A stretch of 64,000 bases of DNA from Tabrizicola sp. Lineage in GTDB: Bacteria; Pseudomonadota; Alphaproteobacteria; Rhodobacterales; Rhodobacteraceae. Location: assembly GCF_022842145.1 (NCBI RefSeq), contig NZ_JALHQD010000005.1, positions 124,001 to 188,000 of the forward strand, written 5' to 3'. Shown here in pieces: positions 8,758-17,230 of this stretch (the first letter of the stretch is position 1; the number at the start of each line of letters is the position of its first letter). The notes under the pieces are model-generated. The model saw nothing but the letters and a program-made list of their open reading frames with translations, was not told where the DNA came from and ran no database searches. The position numbers were made by a program, and so were the translations under genes.

Positions 8758-9609
8758 TCATGCGCTTTGCGCCATCGCGGGCGCCTCGGGCCGGATCGTG
8801 CCCAGAGCCACCAGTTCGCGCTTGCCCATCGGACCGCGGCCCGGCGTGAAATCCTCCAGCACCTGCAAACCGTTCGCGCGGACACGCGAGGCGCGCATGT
8901 GCATCGTCCGAACCCTTTGCCCGCCCAGCGCGTATTTCAGGAACCGCTCTGAATGCAGGCGCTTGCCCCGCGCGCAATACTCTCCCATCCGCTCCGCCCG
9001 TCTGCCATAGGCCGCCACGCCTTCGGCCCCCTTGACCAAAGCGAAACGGTCGTTGTGGCCGAACCACTGCGACCAGTCCGGCACCAGCACAAAGGACCGG
9101 TGCGCCCGCGCCAAAAGGTCCAGAGGCTCGGCCGCGCAATCGTGGTACAGCAGATCGGGTCGCGCGAAGATCACGATGTCGGGTTGAAACCCCTCGGCCA
9201 GCCGGGTTGCCCGCTGCAGCGAATGCAGCTGGTGCACCAGATTGCGGAACGAGGCGAAATCATCCCGCCAGATATCCCCCCACGCCTGCATCTCGGCCAT
9301 CGGGTAAAGGTCCAGACAGGCCCCCGGCTCCTCCAGCTCAACCGCGTCCAGGTTCAGCAGCCGGTATTCCTCGGGGTCCAACTCGCCCATTTCCCCGGAC
9401 CTCGGATTGCTGATCCCGGTCTGCCGAAAGAAATGCCCGAACAACCGGACCTCCCGCGCGATGGCCCGCGCGGGGTCGATCAGCTGCCCGGTGATCGACG
9501 GCAAGGTCAGCCGCAAGGCGCGGGTGATGCCGAAGAAGACGACGGCGATCTTCAGGTCCGACCTGACGCGCCCCTTCCCCGAAACTCCCGCTGCGGCCCC
9601 CGTTGCCAT
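8758..9609 (-). CDS. Conserved hypothetical protein, possible glycosyltransferase
   Basis: A 283-residue soluble protein. It opens with a strand-turn motif after about 20 residues (KIAVVFFGITRALRLT), then has NPRSGEMGELDPEEYRLL, DDFASFRNLVHQLHSL, DIVIFARPDLLYHD and VPDWSQWFGHNDRFALV. I recognise this as a conserved uncharacterised family that looks like a nucleotide-sugar-dependent transferase (FARPDLLYHD would be the metal-site region), but the link to a named family is not firm. The ATG at 9609 follows the lipoprotein stop by 7 bases. The gene lies within the sdhA-sdhB interval. Confidence 0.65.
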   Translation of the reverse strand: MATGAAAGVSGKGRVRSDLKIAVVFFGITRALRLTLPSITGQLIDPARAIAREVRLFGHFFRQTGISNPRSGEMGELDPEEYRLLNLDAVELEEPGACLDLYPMAEMQAWGDIWRDDFASFRNLVHQLHSLQRATRLAEGFQPDIVIFARPDLLYHDCAAEPLDLLARAHRSFVLVPDWSQWFGHNDRFALVKGAEGVAAYGRRAERMGEYCARGKRLHSERFLKYALGGQRVRTMHMRASRVRANGLQVLEDFTPGRGPMGKRELVALGTIRPEAPAMAQSA

Positions 9610-9616
9610 CGCCCGG

Positions 9617-9946
9617 TCAGCCCACCACCGGCGGCACGCCACTGGCCGCAAAGCACGACTGGGCTGCAGGCCGCACCGCGATCTGCCGGATCGTCGCCTT
9701 GGTTGCAGTGCCCGCCTCGACACCCACGTCCCGGGCCAGAAGCTGCAATTCCTCCTGGCTTGCCGCATCCAGGATGCAGTTCGTGGCCAGCCGGGCAGGT
9801 TCCGCCGGCATGTCGATGTTGACCACCGGGAACACCACCGAATGCGCCGTCCGCTTCAGCGCGGAATCCACCAGTTCACCGGGGTCGCAGGCCGTCAGAA
9901 GCAGCACCGCCAAGAACGGCAGAAGCTTGATTGTCACCTTGTGCAA
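9617..9946 (-). CDS. Small lipoprotein (TTG start)
   Basis: A 109-residue lipoprotein with signal MHKVTIKLLPFLAVLLLTACD and lipobox LTAC. The TTG at 9946 has a perfect GGAGGAA Shine-Dalgarno 7 bases upstream. A GTG three codons later would be 16 bases from it, so TTG is favoured. The mature region has a further cysteine pair and ends in a proline-valine tail. No domain is recognised. It overlaps the preceding lipoprotein gene by 13 bases. Confidence 0.7.
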   Translation of the reverse strand: MHKVTIKLLPFLAVLLLTACDPGELVDSALKRTAHSVVFPVVNIDMPAEPARLATNCILDAASQEELQLLARDVGVEAGTATKATIRQIAVRPAAQSCFAASGVPPVVG

Positions 9947-10335
9947 TATCCCGTTCCTCCCTGCATGAGACCGCCGCCGCGCGAGCAAGACGAACCGGTG
10001 ACCGAGGCCGGACGGCTCGACTTCGGCAAAGCGGCGGCGGGCGATGCGGTGGCGGGCACGCCAGGTTGGCCTCCGTCGATGGTCCGGGCGATACAGGCGG
10101 TGGCAATGCGCGACTGCGCTTCGGTGACATTGGGCCCGGGGCGCACGATGAAGGTCATCCGGTCGTTTCTCAGTGTAGAGCTTGCCGAGTATGGTCCGGT
10201 GATCCCCGCCTCGCTGATGCAGGCCTGCATGGTCTCCTGAGTCAATCCGCCGTAGCTGCTGACACATCCGCCCAACAGACCCAGCCCTGCAATCACGGCA
10301 AGGCTATGTTTACCAAGAACCAGCACTCGGGACAT
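9934..10335 (-). CDS. Small lipoprotein directly after sdhA
   Basis: A 133-residue lipoprotein. The signal MSRVLVLGKHSLAVIAGLGLLGGC has lipobox LGGC. The mature part includes RNDRMTFIVRPGPNVTEAQSRIATACIA, then a low-complexity Ala/Pro linker and a Cys-containing basic tail. The ATG at 10335 is chosen over the TTG at 10341 because AGAGGAAG sits at proper distance; that site lies within the last codons of sdhA, 2 bases from its stop. Function unknown; cotranscription with sdhA is very likely. Confidence 0.72.
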   Translation of the reverse strand: MSRVLVLGKHSLAVIAGLGLLGGCVSSYGGLTQETMQACISEAGITGPYSASSTLRNDRMTFIVRPGPNVTEAQSRIATACIARTIDGGQPGVPATASPAAALPKSSRPASVTGSSCSRGGGLMQGGTGYCTR

Positions 10336-10337
10336 CT

Positions 10338-12140
10338 TCAAAACTTCCTCTCCGCGGGGGCGATCTTCGCCAATGCGATGCCGCCCTGGGCTTCGGTCGT
10401 CAGAGGTTCGGTATGGACCGCCCGGTAGTCAAGCATGACCTTGTCGCCATCGACCCAGGCCAGCGAGTGCTTGCGCCAGTTGACGTCGTCGCGCTGCGGA
10501 TGGTCCTCATGCGCATGCGCCCCGCGGCTTTCGGTCCGGGCATGCGCCCCGTAGATCGTCGCCAGCGCGTTCGGCATCAGGTTGGTCAGTTCCAGCGTCT
10601 CCATCAGGTCGCTGTTCCAGATCAGGCTGCGGTCAGTGACGTGCAGGTCGTTCATCTTGCCCGCAATCGCGGTCATCTTCTTCTCGCCCGCAGCCAGAGT
10701 CTCTTCGGCCCGGAACACCGCCGCATCGGCCTGCATGGTCCTCTGCATCTCCAGCCGCAGCTCTGCCGTCGGCACCGCTCCCTTGGCGTTCCGCAGGTCG
10801 TCGAACCGGCCCAGCGACTTGTCGACCTCGGCCGTGTTCGTCGCCGGAACGCTGGAGGCACGGTCCACCACCTGCCCCGCCCGGATCGCCGCCGCCCGGC
10901 CAAACACCACCAGGTCGATCAGGCTGTTCGAGCCCAGCCGGTTTGCGCCATGCACCGATGCACAGCCCGCCTCGCCCACCGCCATCAGGCCCGGGAAGAT
11001 CGCATCGGGGCGTTCGGCGGTCGGGTTCAGGACCTCGCCCCAATAGTTCGTCGGGATGCCGCCCATGTTGTAATGGACCGTCGGCAAGACCGGGATCGGC
11101 TCCTTGTGCAGGTCCACGCCCGCAAAGATCCGCGCGCTTTCGGTGATCCCCGGCAGCCGCAGTTCCAGCGCCTCACGCGGCAGGTGCGACAGGTTCAGGT
11201 GGATGTGGTCGCCGTTGGCCCCCACGCCCCGGCCTTCGCGAATCTCGATCGTCATGCAGCGGCTGACATAGTCCCGCGGCGCGAGGTCCTTGTAGTGCGG
11301 CGCATAGCGCTCCATGAACCGCTCCCCGGCAGAGTTGGTCAGATACCCGCCCTCGCCCCGCGCGCCTTCGGTGATCAGACAGCCCGAGCCGTAGATCCCC
11401 GTCGGGTGGAACTGCACGAACTCCATGTCCTGCAGCGGCAGGCCTGCGCGCGCCACCATCCCGCCGCCGTCCCCGGTGCAGGTATGCGCCGAGGTCGCGC
11501 TGAAATAGGCCCGGCCATAGCCGCCGGTCGCCAGCACCACCATCTTCGCGTTGAAGACATGGATCGTGCCATCGTCCAGTTTCCAGGCCACAACCCCGGT
11601 GCAGGCCCCATCGGTGATGATCAGGTCCAGCGCGAAGTATTCGATGTAAAATTCCGCGTTGTTCTTCAGGCTTTGGCCATACAGCGTATGCAGGATCGCA
11701 TGCCCCGTCCGGTCCGCCGCAGCACAAGTGCGCTGCACCGGCGGGCCGTTCCCGAACTCGGTCGTATGTCCGCCAAAGGGCCGCTGGTAGATCTTGCCCT
11801 CTTCGGTGCGCGAAAACGGCACCCCGTAATGCTCCAGTTCGTAAACCGCCTTCGGAGCCTCCCGCGCGAGGTACTCCATCGCGTCGGTGTCACCCAGCCA
11901 GTCCGACCCCTTCACGGTGTCGTACATGTGCCACTGCCAGTGGTCCGGCCCCATGTTACCCAGGCTGGCGGCAATCCCGCCCTGCGCCGCCACCGTGTGC
12001 GACCGGGTCGGGAAGACCTTGGTCACGCAGGCTGTCCGGAGGCCCTGCTCGGCCATGCCCAAGGTCGCGCGCAGACCGGCACCCCCGGCCCCCACCACAA
12101 CCACGTCATACTCATGCGTCTCGTACGGATAGGCAGTCAT
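10338..12140 (-). CDS. sdhA: Succinate dehydrogenase flavoprotein subunit
   Basis: SdhA oxidises succinate to fumarate with covalently bound FAD, linking the TCA cycle to the quinone pool. The 600-residue length is normal. Visible features are the dinucleotide fold [13 protein letters not shown], the FAD-attachment motif [12 protein letters not shown] with His48, the substrate region [26 protein letters not shown], and [20 protein letters not shown] near the FAD. Two adjacent ATG codons (12143 and 12140) are possible; the second is 7 bases from AAGGA. It follows sdhD by 11 bases. Confidence 0.97.
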   Translation of the reverse strand: MTAYPYETHEYDVVVVGAGGAGLRATLGMAEQGLRTACVTKVFPTRSHTVAAQGGIAASLGNMGPDHWQWHMYDTVKGSDWLGDTDAMEYLAREAPKAVYELEHYGVPFSRTEEGKIYQRPFGGHTTEFGNGPPVQRTCAAADRTGHAILHTLYGQSLKNNAEFYIEYFALDLIITDGACTGVVAWKLDDGTIHVFNAKMVVLATGGYGRAYFSATSAHTCTGDGGGMVARAGLPLQDMEFVQFHPTGIYGSGCLITEGARGEGGYLTNSAGERFMERYAPHYKDLAPRDYVSRCMTIEIREGRGVGANGDHIHLNLSHLPREALELRLPGITESARIFAGVDLHKEPIPVLPTVHYNMGGIPTNYWGEVLNPTAERPDAIFPGLMAVGEAGCASVHGANRLGSNSLIDLVVFGRAAAIRAGQVVDRASSVPATNTAEVDKSLGRFDDLRNAKGAVPTAELRLEMQRTMQADAAVFRAEETLAAGEKKMTAIAGKMNDLHVTDRSLIWNSDLMETLELTNLMPNALATIYGAHARTESRGAHAHEDHPQRDDVNWRKHSLAWVDGDKVMLDYRAVHTEPLTTEAQGGIALAKIAPAERKF

Positions 12141-12151
12141 CATCAGGTCCT

Positions 12152-12523
12152 TCACAGCGCCATGCGAGCCAGGGCGAACAGCCCCGTCGCGGCGATCACC
12201 CAGGAAAGCGCGATCACGAAGATGATCAGCAGCTTGCGATTGGTTCCCCGGGCATAATCCTCGATCATCGTTGTCGCGCCCATCGCGAAGTGACGCATCC
12301 CCACGACCAGCACCAGCGCGGTCAGGATCGCAGGCAGCGGTCGCGCGAACGTCTCCAGCACCGCCTCGCGGGTCCCGCCCAGGGCACTGCCGAAGATGTA
12401 AAGCCAAAGCGGCAGGAGGAAAGCCAGGCCAACGGACGAAACCGTCATCGCCCAGTGGTGCTCGGCCCCATGATGGGCGGCTCCACGACCTTCGGCACGC
12501 TTGCGGGGGGTCAAATAGCGCAT
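12152..12523 (-). CDS. sdhD: Succinate dehydrogenase membrane anchor subunit D
   Basis: A 123-residue membrane anchor of complex II with three predicted helices (starting near [31 protein letters not shown] and [21 protein letters not shown]). The segment [19 protein letters not shown] contains the His and the DY pair that in SdhD families contribute to haem b and ubiquinone binding. It lies 10 bases after sdhC and 11 bases before sdhA, in the canonical C-D-A order. Confidence 0.93.
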   Translation of the reverse strand: MRYLTPRKRAEGRGAAHHGAEHHWAMTVSSVGLAFLLPLWLYIFGSALGGTREAVLETFARPLPAILTALVLVVGMRHFAMGATTMIEDYARGTNRKLLIIFVIALSWVIAATGLFALARMAL

Positions 12524-12533
12524 GGGGGCGTCC

Positions 12534-12941
12534 TCACTGAACCAGAAGAATTGTGATCACAGTCAGCACGACCGATCCGATGATGCAGACCCAACCCAGC
12601 TTTTCTGCCGTCGGGATGTCCAGCCCCTTGCCCGAATCGAAGTAAAGATGCCGCAGCCCGGCCAGGTAGTGGTACCACACCGCCCAAAGCGATCCGGTGA
12701 ACACCAGATCCCCGAACCAGCTGGTCGCCACCGCATCCGCCCGCGCGAAATAGGCGTCCGAGGTCGCGGCGGCCAGAAGCCACCACACCCCAAGGATAAC
12801 CCCCACCATCATCGCACTGCCGGTGATCCGGGTCAGGATGGAACTGACCGAGGTCATCTGGATGCGATAGACCTGCAGGTGCGGAGAAAGCGGGCGGGCC
12901 CCGGAACCTGATGCGGGAGCGGCCCGCTTTGCGTCTGCCAT
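12534..12941 (-). CDS. sdhC: Succinate dehydrogenase cytochrome b556 subunit
   Basis: A 135-residue haem-b-binding anchor subunit of complex II with three membrane helices. The family signatures RPLSPHLQVYR and SSILTRITG near the N-terminus and HYLAGLRHLYFD (likely haem ligand His98) are clear. It is the first gene of the minus-strand sdh operon. A pair of identical palindromes (13088-13118) lies about 147-177 bases upstream of its ATG and is the best candidate for operon control. Confidence 0.95.
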   Translation of the reverse strand: MADAKRAAPASGSGARPLSPHLQVYRIQMTSVSSILTRITGSAMMVGVILGVWWLLAAATSDAYFARADAVATSWFGDLVFTGSLWAVWYHYLAGLRHLYFDSGKGLDIPTAEKLGWVCIIGSVVLTVITILLVQ

Positions 12942-13087
12942 GATCGGTCCTCACGTCTGGCGGTGCTTAACATGGACCAGCACCGGGCTGTCTTTGGTAA
13001 TCTGAATAGCGCGGATTTCTCCGGTGTCACGCCACGAATGCCGCAATTGCAGCATGTTCCCGCTATCAGGTGCAGATTTCCCGGCTT

Positions 13088-13118
13088 TGTGATCACAGAT
13101 TTTCTACCTGTGATCACA
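13088..13118. promoter_or_regulatory. Two TGTGATCACA palindromes upstream of sdhC
   Basis: Perfect 10-bp palindromes TGTGATCACA at 13088-13097 and 13109-13118, exactly 21 bp apart (two helical turns). They lie in the 253-bp gap upstream of the sdh operon. The same motif with the same spacing occurs three times upstream of sucC. The symmetry, phase and shared context of the two operons argue for a cooperative transcription factor; its identity is unknown. Confidence 0.8.
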
Positions 13119-13194
13119 AGCTCGCCGCCAGCCGCATCCGTCCCGGATTCGCCCGCGGGGAAACCCCTCCGGACCTGACACGGCGCTGAACCCT

Positions 13195-13605
13195 TTAGCG
13201 CAAGTTCTCCATCACGATCTGCAGGTCGGTGTTCAGCGTGAACGAGATGACCCGGTGCCCATCCGGATTTGGCACGGCCAGCCAATAGCCGTACAGCGGC
13301 CCGGCCTTGCCGTTGAACATCACGACGTTCTGCACCATTCCGCCCAGGTCGCTGCGCTGCGCAATCGTGGAGCAACCCTCGAACCCGTCGGCATAGATGC
13401 CGGGCAGTCCGTTCAGACTATCCGCCAGATCGATGCCGATCTCGGTCTTGATCGCGGCGACGAAGCCGGCGACATCCAGATCCAGCATCATCTGGTTCAT
13501 CGTCTCGACCTTCTCGACCACCACGCCACCATCGGGCGCACAGCCCGCGGCCACCGCAACGGAGGGAGCAACGGCGACAAGACCAGCAAAGATCACGGCT
13601 TTCAT
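13195..13605 (-). CDS. Secreted hypothetical protein
   Basis: A 136-residue protein with a Sec signal peptide (MKAVIFAGLVAVAPSVAVAAG, cleavage after AVA), probably periplasmic. The mature part carries one cysteine near the N-terminus and one mid-sequence, which may form a disulfide, and ends with GYWLAVPNPDGHRVISFTLNT. No family is recognised. AAGGAAAAAG lies upstream of the ATG. It sits between mch and the sdh operon on the same strand, 58 bases after mch. Confidence 0.7.
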   Translation of the reverse strand: MKAVIFAGLVAVAPSVAVAAGCAPDGGVVVEKVETMNQMMLDLDVAGFVAAIKTEIGIDLADSLNGLPGIYADGFEGCSTIAQRSDLGGMVQNVVMFNGKAGPLYGYWLAVPNPDGHRVISFTLNTDLQIVMENLR

Positions 13606-13663
13606 TGGCTTTTTCCTTGGGTTGATCGAAACGCAGTTTCAGACGATCAGGATGCCGCGTCTG

Positions 13664-14686
13664 TCAGACCGGCACCAGCGCCCAATAGTCCAAATCCAGC
13701 AGAACGTCGGAAAGATACTTCCCGTCCGCCCCGCGCAATTCTCCCGCCGCCCCCTTCGTCGCCACCAGCCGCAGCCGCAGGGCCCCGACCGACGGCACCG
13801 CAGTCTCCGCCCGGTCCAGCACCTCGGACCAGGCCCGCACCGTGTCGCCCGCAAAGCACGGGTTGGCATGTGCGCCCGCGTTCAGCGCCACGATCATCTG
13901 CGCGTTCGCCAGCCCGCTGAACGACAGCGCCCGCGCTAGGCTGATGACATGCCCGCCATAGATCAGCCGCCGCCCATCCTCGCGCTGGCTGACGTCGAAA
14001 TGCACCTTCGAGGTGTTCTGCCAGAGCCGCGTCGCCAGCATGTGCTCGGCTTCCTCGATGGTCACCGCATCGACATGGTCGATCACCTCGCCCACCGCGT
14101 AATCGCCCCAGCGGTGCGGCTCACCGGCCAGCCCGAAGTCATAGGCGGAGAAATCCAGCCCCTCCGGCACCACCAGCGTCTCCACCGCCACCACCGGCGC
14201 AAGCTCCGGCACCGACACCGGCACCACCACCTCGCGCCGCCGTTTCCGCACCATCACCCAGCGCACATACTCCAGCACCACATCCCCGTGCTGGTTCAAC
14301 CCGCGCGTCCGCACCCAGACCACCCCCGTCGCCCCGGACGAGGTCTCCTTCAGCCCGATCACCTCGGATTCCGACCGCAAGGTATCCCCCGGCCAGACCG
14401 GCTTCAGCCAGCGGCCCTCGGCATACCCAAGGTTCGCCACCGCGTTCAGGCTGATATCCGGCACGGTCTTGCCGAACACCGTATGGAACGCCACCAGATC
14501 ATCCAGCGGCGAAGCCACCAGCCCCACGGACTTCGCAAACTCGTCCGAGGAATACAAAGCCCCCCGCGCCGGATACAGCGCATGATACAGCGCCCGCTCC
14601 CCCGCCCCCACCGTGCGCGGCACCGCGTGGCGGATCACCTCGCCCAGCCGGTAATCCTCGAAGAAGCGCCCCGGATTCGTCTTCAT
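13664..14686 (-). CDS. mch: Mesaconyl-CoA hydratase (beta-methylmalyl-CoA dehydratase)
   Basis: Mch interconverts mesaconyl-CoA and beta-methylmalyl-CoA in the ethylmalonyl-CoA pathway. The 340-residue protein has two MaoC/hot-dog halves. The N-terminal half includes GRFFEDYRLGEVIRHAVPRTV and ALYSSDEFAKSVG; the C-terminal half has RWGDYAVGEVIDHVDAVTIEEAEHM and LIYGGHVISLARALSF. The length and the double-domain plan match Mch of Rhodobacter. It is in an operon with a malyl-CoA lyase/thioesterase homolog and lies next to sdh, as I recall for R. sphaeroides. Its start overlaps the DUF1737 stop by 4 bases (ATGA). Confidence 0.9.
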   Translation of the reverse strand: MKTNPGRFFEDYRLGEVIRHAVPRTVGAGERALYHALYPARGALYSSDEFAKSVGLVASPLDDLVAFHTVFGKTVPDISLNAVANLGYAEGRWLKPVWPGDTLRSESEVIGLKETSSGATGVVWVRTRGLNQHGDVVLEYVRWVMVRKRRREVVVPVSVPELAPVVAVETLVVPEGLDFSAYDFGLAGEPHRWGDYAVGEVIDHVDAVTIEEAEHMLATRLWQNTSKVHFDVSQREDGRRLIYGGHVISLARALSFSGLANAQMIVALNAGAHANPCFAGDTVRAWSEVLDRAETAVPSVGALRLRLVATKGAAGELRGADGKYLSDVLLDLDYWALVPV

Positions 14687-14886
14687 TGCTCGCCCAGCTT
14701 CACATCCGGGTGGTAGTCACCCGCCACCTCTTTCACCACCGCCTGCCCGCAGCGCATGACGCCATTGGCCGCGTCGAAGGCGTAGGTCGGAGCGCCATGC
14801 AGCTCCCACCCCTTGTTCAGCGCCGCCGTCACCTTGTGACAGAAGGCCGAGGTGTCATCCGCACTCAAGAACCGATAGAGCTTCAC
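14683..14886 (-). CDS. DUF1737 domain protein (GTG start)
   Basis: A 67-residue protein matching the small DUF1737 family: KLYRFLSADDTSAFCHKVTAALNKGW, then an aromatic segment and a Val/Lys-rich tail. The GTG at 14886 has GGGGAG 8 bases upstream. A longer reading from 14985 would pass through a repeat element and is not credible. It is coupled to mch by a 4-base overlap. Function unknown. Confidence 0.78.
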   Translation of the reverse strand: MKLYRFLSADDTSAFCHKVTAALNKGWELHGAPTYAFDAANGVMRCGQAVVKEVAGDYHPDVKLGEQ

Positions 14887-14901
14887 GCCCCCATCTCCCC
14901 A

Positions 14902-14962
14902 GCTTTCATCTTTGCCAAAATATCCCACGGGGGTGTGGGGGTGTGAAACCCCCACTCCGACC
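14902..14962 (+). repeat. AAATATCCC-type structured repeat, copy 1
   Basis: Begins CTTTCATCTTTG, then AAAATATCCCACGGGGGT, then a stem with arms GTGGGGGT and ACCCCCAC. It closely matches the copy at 36689-36746, with compensatory changes in the outer stem pairs. It fills the gap between the NnrU-like gene and DUF1737. Confidence 0.75.
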
Positions 14963-15508
14963 TCAACCCCAGGGCGGCACGCCAAGCCAGTTGTGCACCA
15001 GCATGATCGCGACCAGCACGACGACGGCCCCGACCACGGCGCCCACTTCCTTGCCCACCGGTGCAGGCTCCGGCAACGGCCCGCGCGGCACCGCCTTGTT
15101 GATCAGGATCACCTCCACGACCGCCCAGGCCAGGATGCCTCCAAACAGGATCACCGACGCCAGGTCCCCGTTGACCAGCAAATGCCCGATCGCCCAGGTC
15201 TTCACCGCCGTCAGCTGCGGATGCCGGATCACACGGGTGATCCGCGTCTTCATGCCCGAGGCCGCGTAAAGGTAGACCGCGAAGAACATCAGCAGGTTGT
15301 TCACATGGGTCAGGAACGCCGGCGGATACCACAGGTCGATGTGCTCCACGCCGCGGTAGCCCACGACCATCAGCACCACGCCCGCCAGCACGCCGACCGT
15401 CACCAGCCCCTTGCCCGCGTTCCCCATGGCGTCCCGCGACCCCGGAGCCAGCCGCTTCCACAGATGCGCCGCCCACCACAGTGCCAATCCCAGAACAATC
15501 AACGTCAT
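14963..15508 (-). CDS. NnrU-family membrane protein
   Basis: A 181-residue integral membrane protein with about five helices. It resembles NnrU (isoprenylcysteine methyltransferase-like fold), with HLWKRLAPGSRDAMG, THVNNLLMFFAVYLYAASG and the HPQLTAVKTWAIGHLLVNGD motif that is typical of the family. NnrU was named for its link to nitrite/nitric oxide reduction, but no denitrification gene is here, so that role is doubtful. It lies 39 bases after the malyl-CoA enzyme gene. Confidence 0.85.
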   Translation of the reverse strand: MTLIVLGLALWWAAHLWKRLAPGSRDAMGNAGKGLVTVGVLAGVVLMVVGYRGVEHIDLWYPPAFLTHVNNLLMFFAVYLYAASGMKTRITRVIRHPQLTAVKTWAIGHLLVNGDLASVILFGGILAWAVVEVILINKAVPRGPLPEPAPVGKEVGAVVGAVVVLVAIMLVHNWLGVPPWG

Positions 15509-15547
15509 CGCAGGCCTCCAGCCGGTTCATCGGCGTGCACCCTGCCT

Positions 15548-16393
15548 TTAAACCGCAACCGCCGCAATCGCCTCGGCCTTCCCGATCAGCGCCTCGGCCG
15601 TTGCCACATGCAGGTTCTCGACGATCTTGCCGTCCACCACCGCCACGCCCTCACCCCGCGCCCGCGCCTCGGCAAAGGCCGCGATCTGGCGGCGGGCCAA
15701 AGCGACCTCCTCCTCGGTCGGGGCAAAGACCTCGTTCGCCACGACAAGCTGCGCCGGATGGATCAGCGTCTTGCCGTCAAACCCCATGTCGCGCCCCTGC
15801 TCGCACTCCGCCCGCAGCCCGGCCTCGTCCTTGAAGGCGTTGAACACCCCATCGACGATCACGCGCCCCTCGGCCCGCGCTGCCAGCACGCAAGCCCCCA
15901 GCCCCGCCATCAGCGGCAACCGGTCGCTGCGAAACCGCGCGCCCAACTCCTTTGCCAGGTCGTTGGTCCCCATGACCATCCCCTCCAGCCGAGGATGCGC
16001 CGCAATCGCCCCCGCGTTCAGACAGCCCTTCGCCGTCTCCAGCATCGCCCAGAGCGGGGCCTTCACCTGCCCTGCAACTGCATCCAGATCGGCCCCGGAG
16101 TTCACCTTCGGCACCAACACCGCATCCACCCCCGGATGCGCCCCGAACGCCGCCAGATCGCCTGCGACCCACTCGGTCCCCAGCCCGTTGATCCGCACGA
16201 TCCGCGCCCGCGGCCCATAGTCCGCACGGTCAAGAACCGATGCCAGCAACTCCCGCGCCCGCACCTTCTCCTCGGGCGAGACAGCATCCTCCAGATCGAA
16301 GATGATCGCGTCCGCCGCCAGCTCCCGCGCCTTCTCCAAGGCCCGCTCGCGCGAGGCCGGAATATACAGAACGGACCGATAGGGACGCGTCAC
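15548..16393 (-). CDS. mcl2: CitE-like (3S)-malyl-CoA thioesterase / malyl-CoA lyase
   Basis: A CitE-superfamily enzyme of 281 residues that starts at GTG 16393. Visible motifs are RSVLYIPASRERALEKA, IIFDLEDAVSPEEK (Mg2+-site acidic residues), ARIVRINGLGT, LVPKVNSGADLD, AMLETAKGCLN and DGKTLIHPAQL. Two paralogs of this family act in Rhodobacter: Mcl1 (lyase, about 318 residues) and Mcl2 (malyl-CoA thioesterase, about 285 residues). The short length and position beside mch and sdh match mcl2 as I recall it in R. sphaeroides. A lyase activity cannot be excluded. It heads the operon with NnrU, DUF1737 and mch. Confidence 0.78.
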   Translation of the reverse strand: MTRPYRSVLYIPASRERALEKARELAADAIIFDLEDAVSPEEKVRARELLASVLDRADYGPRARIVRINGLGTEWVAGDLAAFGAHPGVDAVLVPKVNSGADLDAVAGQVKAPLWAMLETAKGCLNAGAIAAHPRLEGMVMGTNDLAKELGARFRSDRLPLMAGLGACVLAARAEGRVIVDGVFNAFKDEAGLRAECEQGRDMGFDGKTLIHPAQLVVANEVFAPTEEEVALARRQIAAFAEARARGEGVAVVDGKIVENLHVATAEALIGKAEAIAAVAV

Positions 16394-16572
16394 GACTCAC
16401 CTCCGCGCAACATTCTTGCGCTTGAAAGCACGGATCGGACACAAACGGCAAGCCCAAATCCGCCGCAGCGCAGAAAGATCGTGCATTCGCAGCGCAACCC
16501 GCCCGCCCCGTTAACCGCCCGTCATACCTCCCGCGGCAGCCTTGGCCCGTCCAAAGCCAGCAAGGCCCGCCC

Positions 16573-16881
16573 ATGACCCAGCAGATGTTTGCCCTCTCCT
16601 TTGGCCTCGCCGCCGTCCTCGCCGCAACCCAGATCGCCCACTCCGCCCCGCAATGCGACCGGCGCGAAACCGTTACCGCGCTCCTCGCCGACCGCTACAA
16701 CGAGACCAGCCGCGCGGTCGGTATCGCAGGCCAGGGCGCGGTGATGGAGCTTTACGCCGCCGAAACCGGCACCTGGTCGATCACCATGACCCTCCCCGAC
16801 GGAACGATGTGCCTGATGGCCTCCGGCTCGAACTACGAGACGGTGGCCGAGGACCTCCCCGCAAAGGGTGACCCGGCCTGA
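16573..16881 (+). CDS. Secreted hypothetical protein
   Basis: A 102-residue protein with a signal peptide (QQMFALSFGLAAVLAATQIAHSA, cleavage probably before PQC). The mature domain has one cysteine at each end and the segment GTWSITMTLPDGTMCLMASG, a small beta-rich fold seen in several short periplasmic proteins of Rhodobacteraceae. Function unknown. Its 3' end overlaps the convergent Ada-domain gene by 49 bases. Confidence 0.7.
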   Translation: MTQQMFALSFGLAAVLAATQIAHSAPQCDRRETVTALLADRYNETSRAVGIAGQGAVMELYAAETGTWSITMTLPDGTMCLMASGSNYETVAEDLPAKGDPA

Positions 16882-17087
16882 AGGTGGCACCGCTTGCAGG
16901 CCCGGAACCCCGCCGCCTGACACGCCTCGGCAAAGGCGCGAAACTCCACGTTCCGCCGCAAGGGCGTCCGCGCCGGGCAGGTCATCCGGCAGAAGATCCC
17001 CGTCGTCTTCACACAGACGAGGACGTCGGGAAACCGCCCATCCCGCGCGACAAGACTTTCGTAAAGCGCATCCGCATCCGGCAGCAT
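16833..17087 (-). CDS. Stand-alone Ada-type zinc-binding domain
   Basis: An 84-residue protein consisting almost only of the Ada N-terminal zinc domain. The signature TTGIFCRMTCPAR...FRACKRC gives cysteines C33, C37, C64 and C67, equivalent to the four zinc ligands of E. coli Ada, one of which accepts methyl groups from phosphotriesters. The usual AraC DNA-binding and O6-methylguanine-DNA methyltransferase domains are missing and no second ORF follows. AGGGAGGG lies 5 bases upstream of the ATG, which supports expression. It could be a methylation sensor or a leftover domain. Confidence 0.8.
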   Translation of the reverse strand: MLPDADALYESLVARDGRFPDVLVCVKTTGIFCRMTCPARTPLRRNVEFRAFAEACQAAGFRACKRCHLQAGSPFAGRSSATVS

Positions 17088-17230
17088 CGACACCCTCCCT
17101 GAAGCGCATCCCCGGTTACGGGCGTCCCCTCCCCACCGGGAAACCGGGCCAGCCCAAGGGGCCCATCCCGACCCTTGCACACCGCCGCAGAAAGGTCTGC
17201 CCTCCAAGCCGCGAACCCGCAGGATCCGGG

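Noticed and set aside
10413-12257. 614-codon open frame on plus strand antisense to sdhA
   Set aside because: Arg/His/Pro-rich shadow translation with no domain, fully within sdhA.
14912-16576. 554-codon plus-strand open frame across NnrU and mcl2
   Set aside because: Runs antisense through clear coding genes and through a repeat element; composition is not protein-like.
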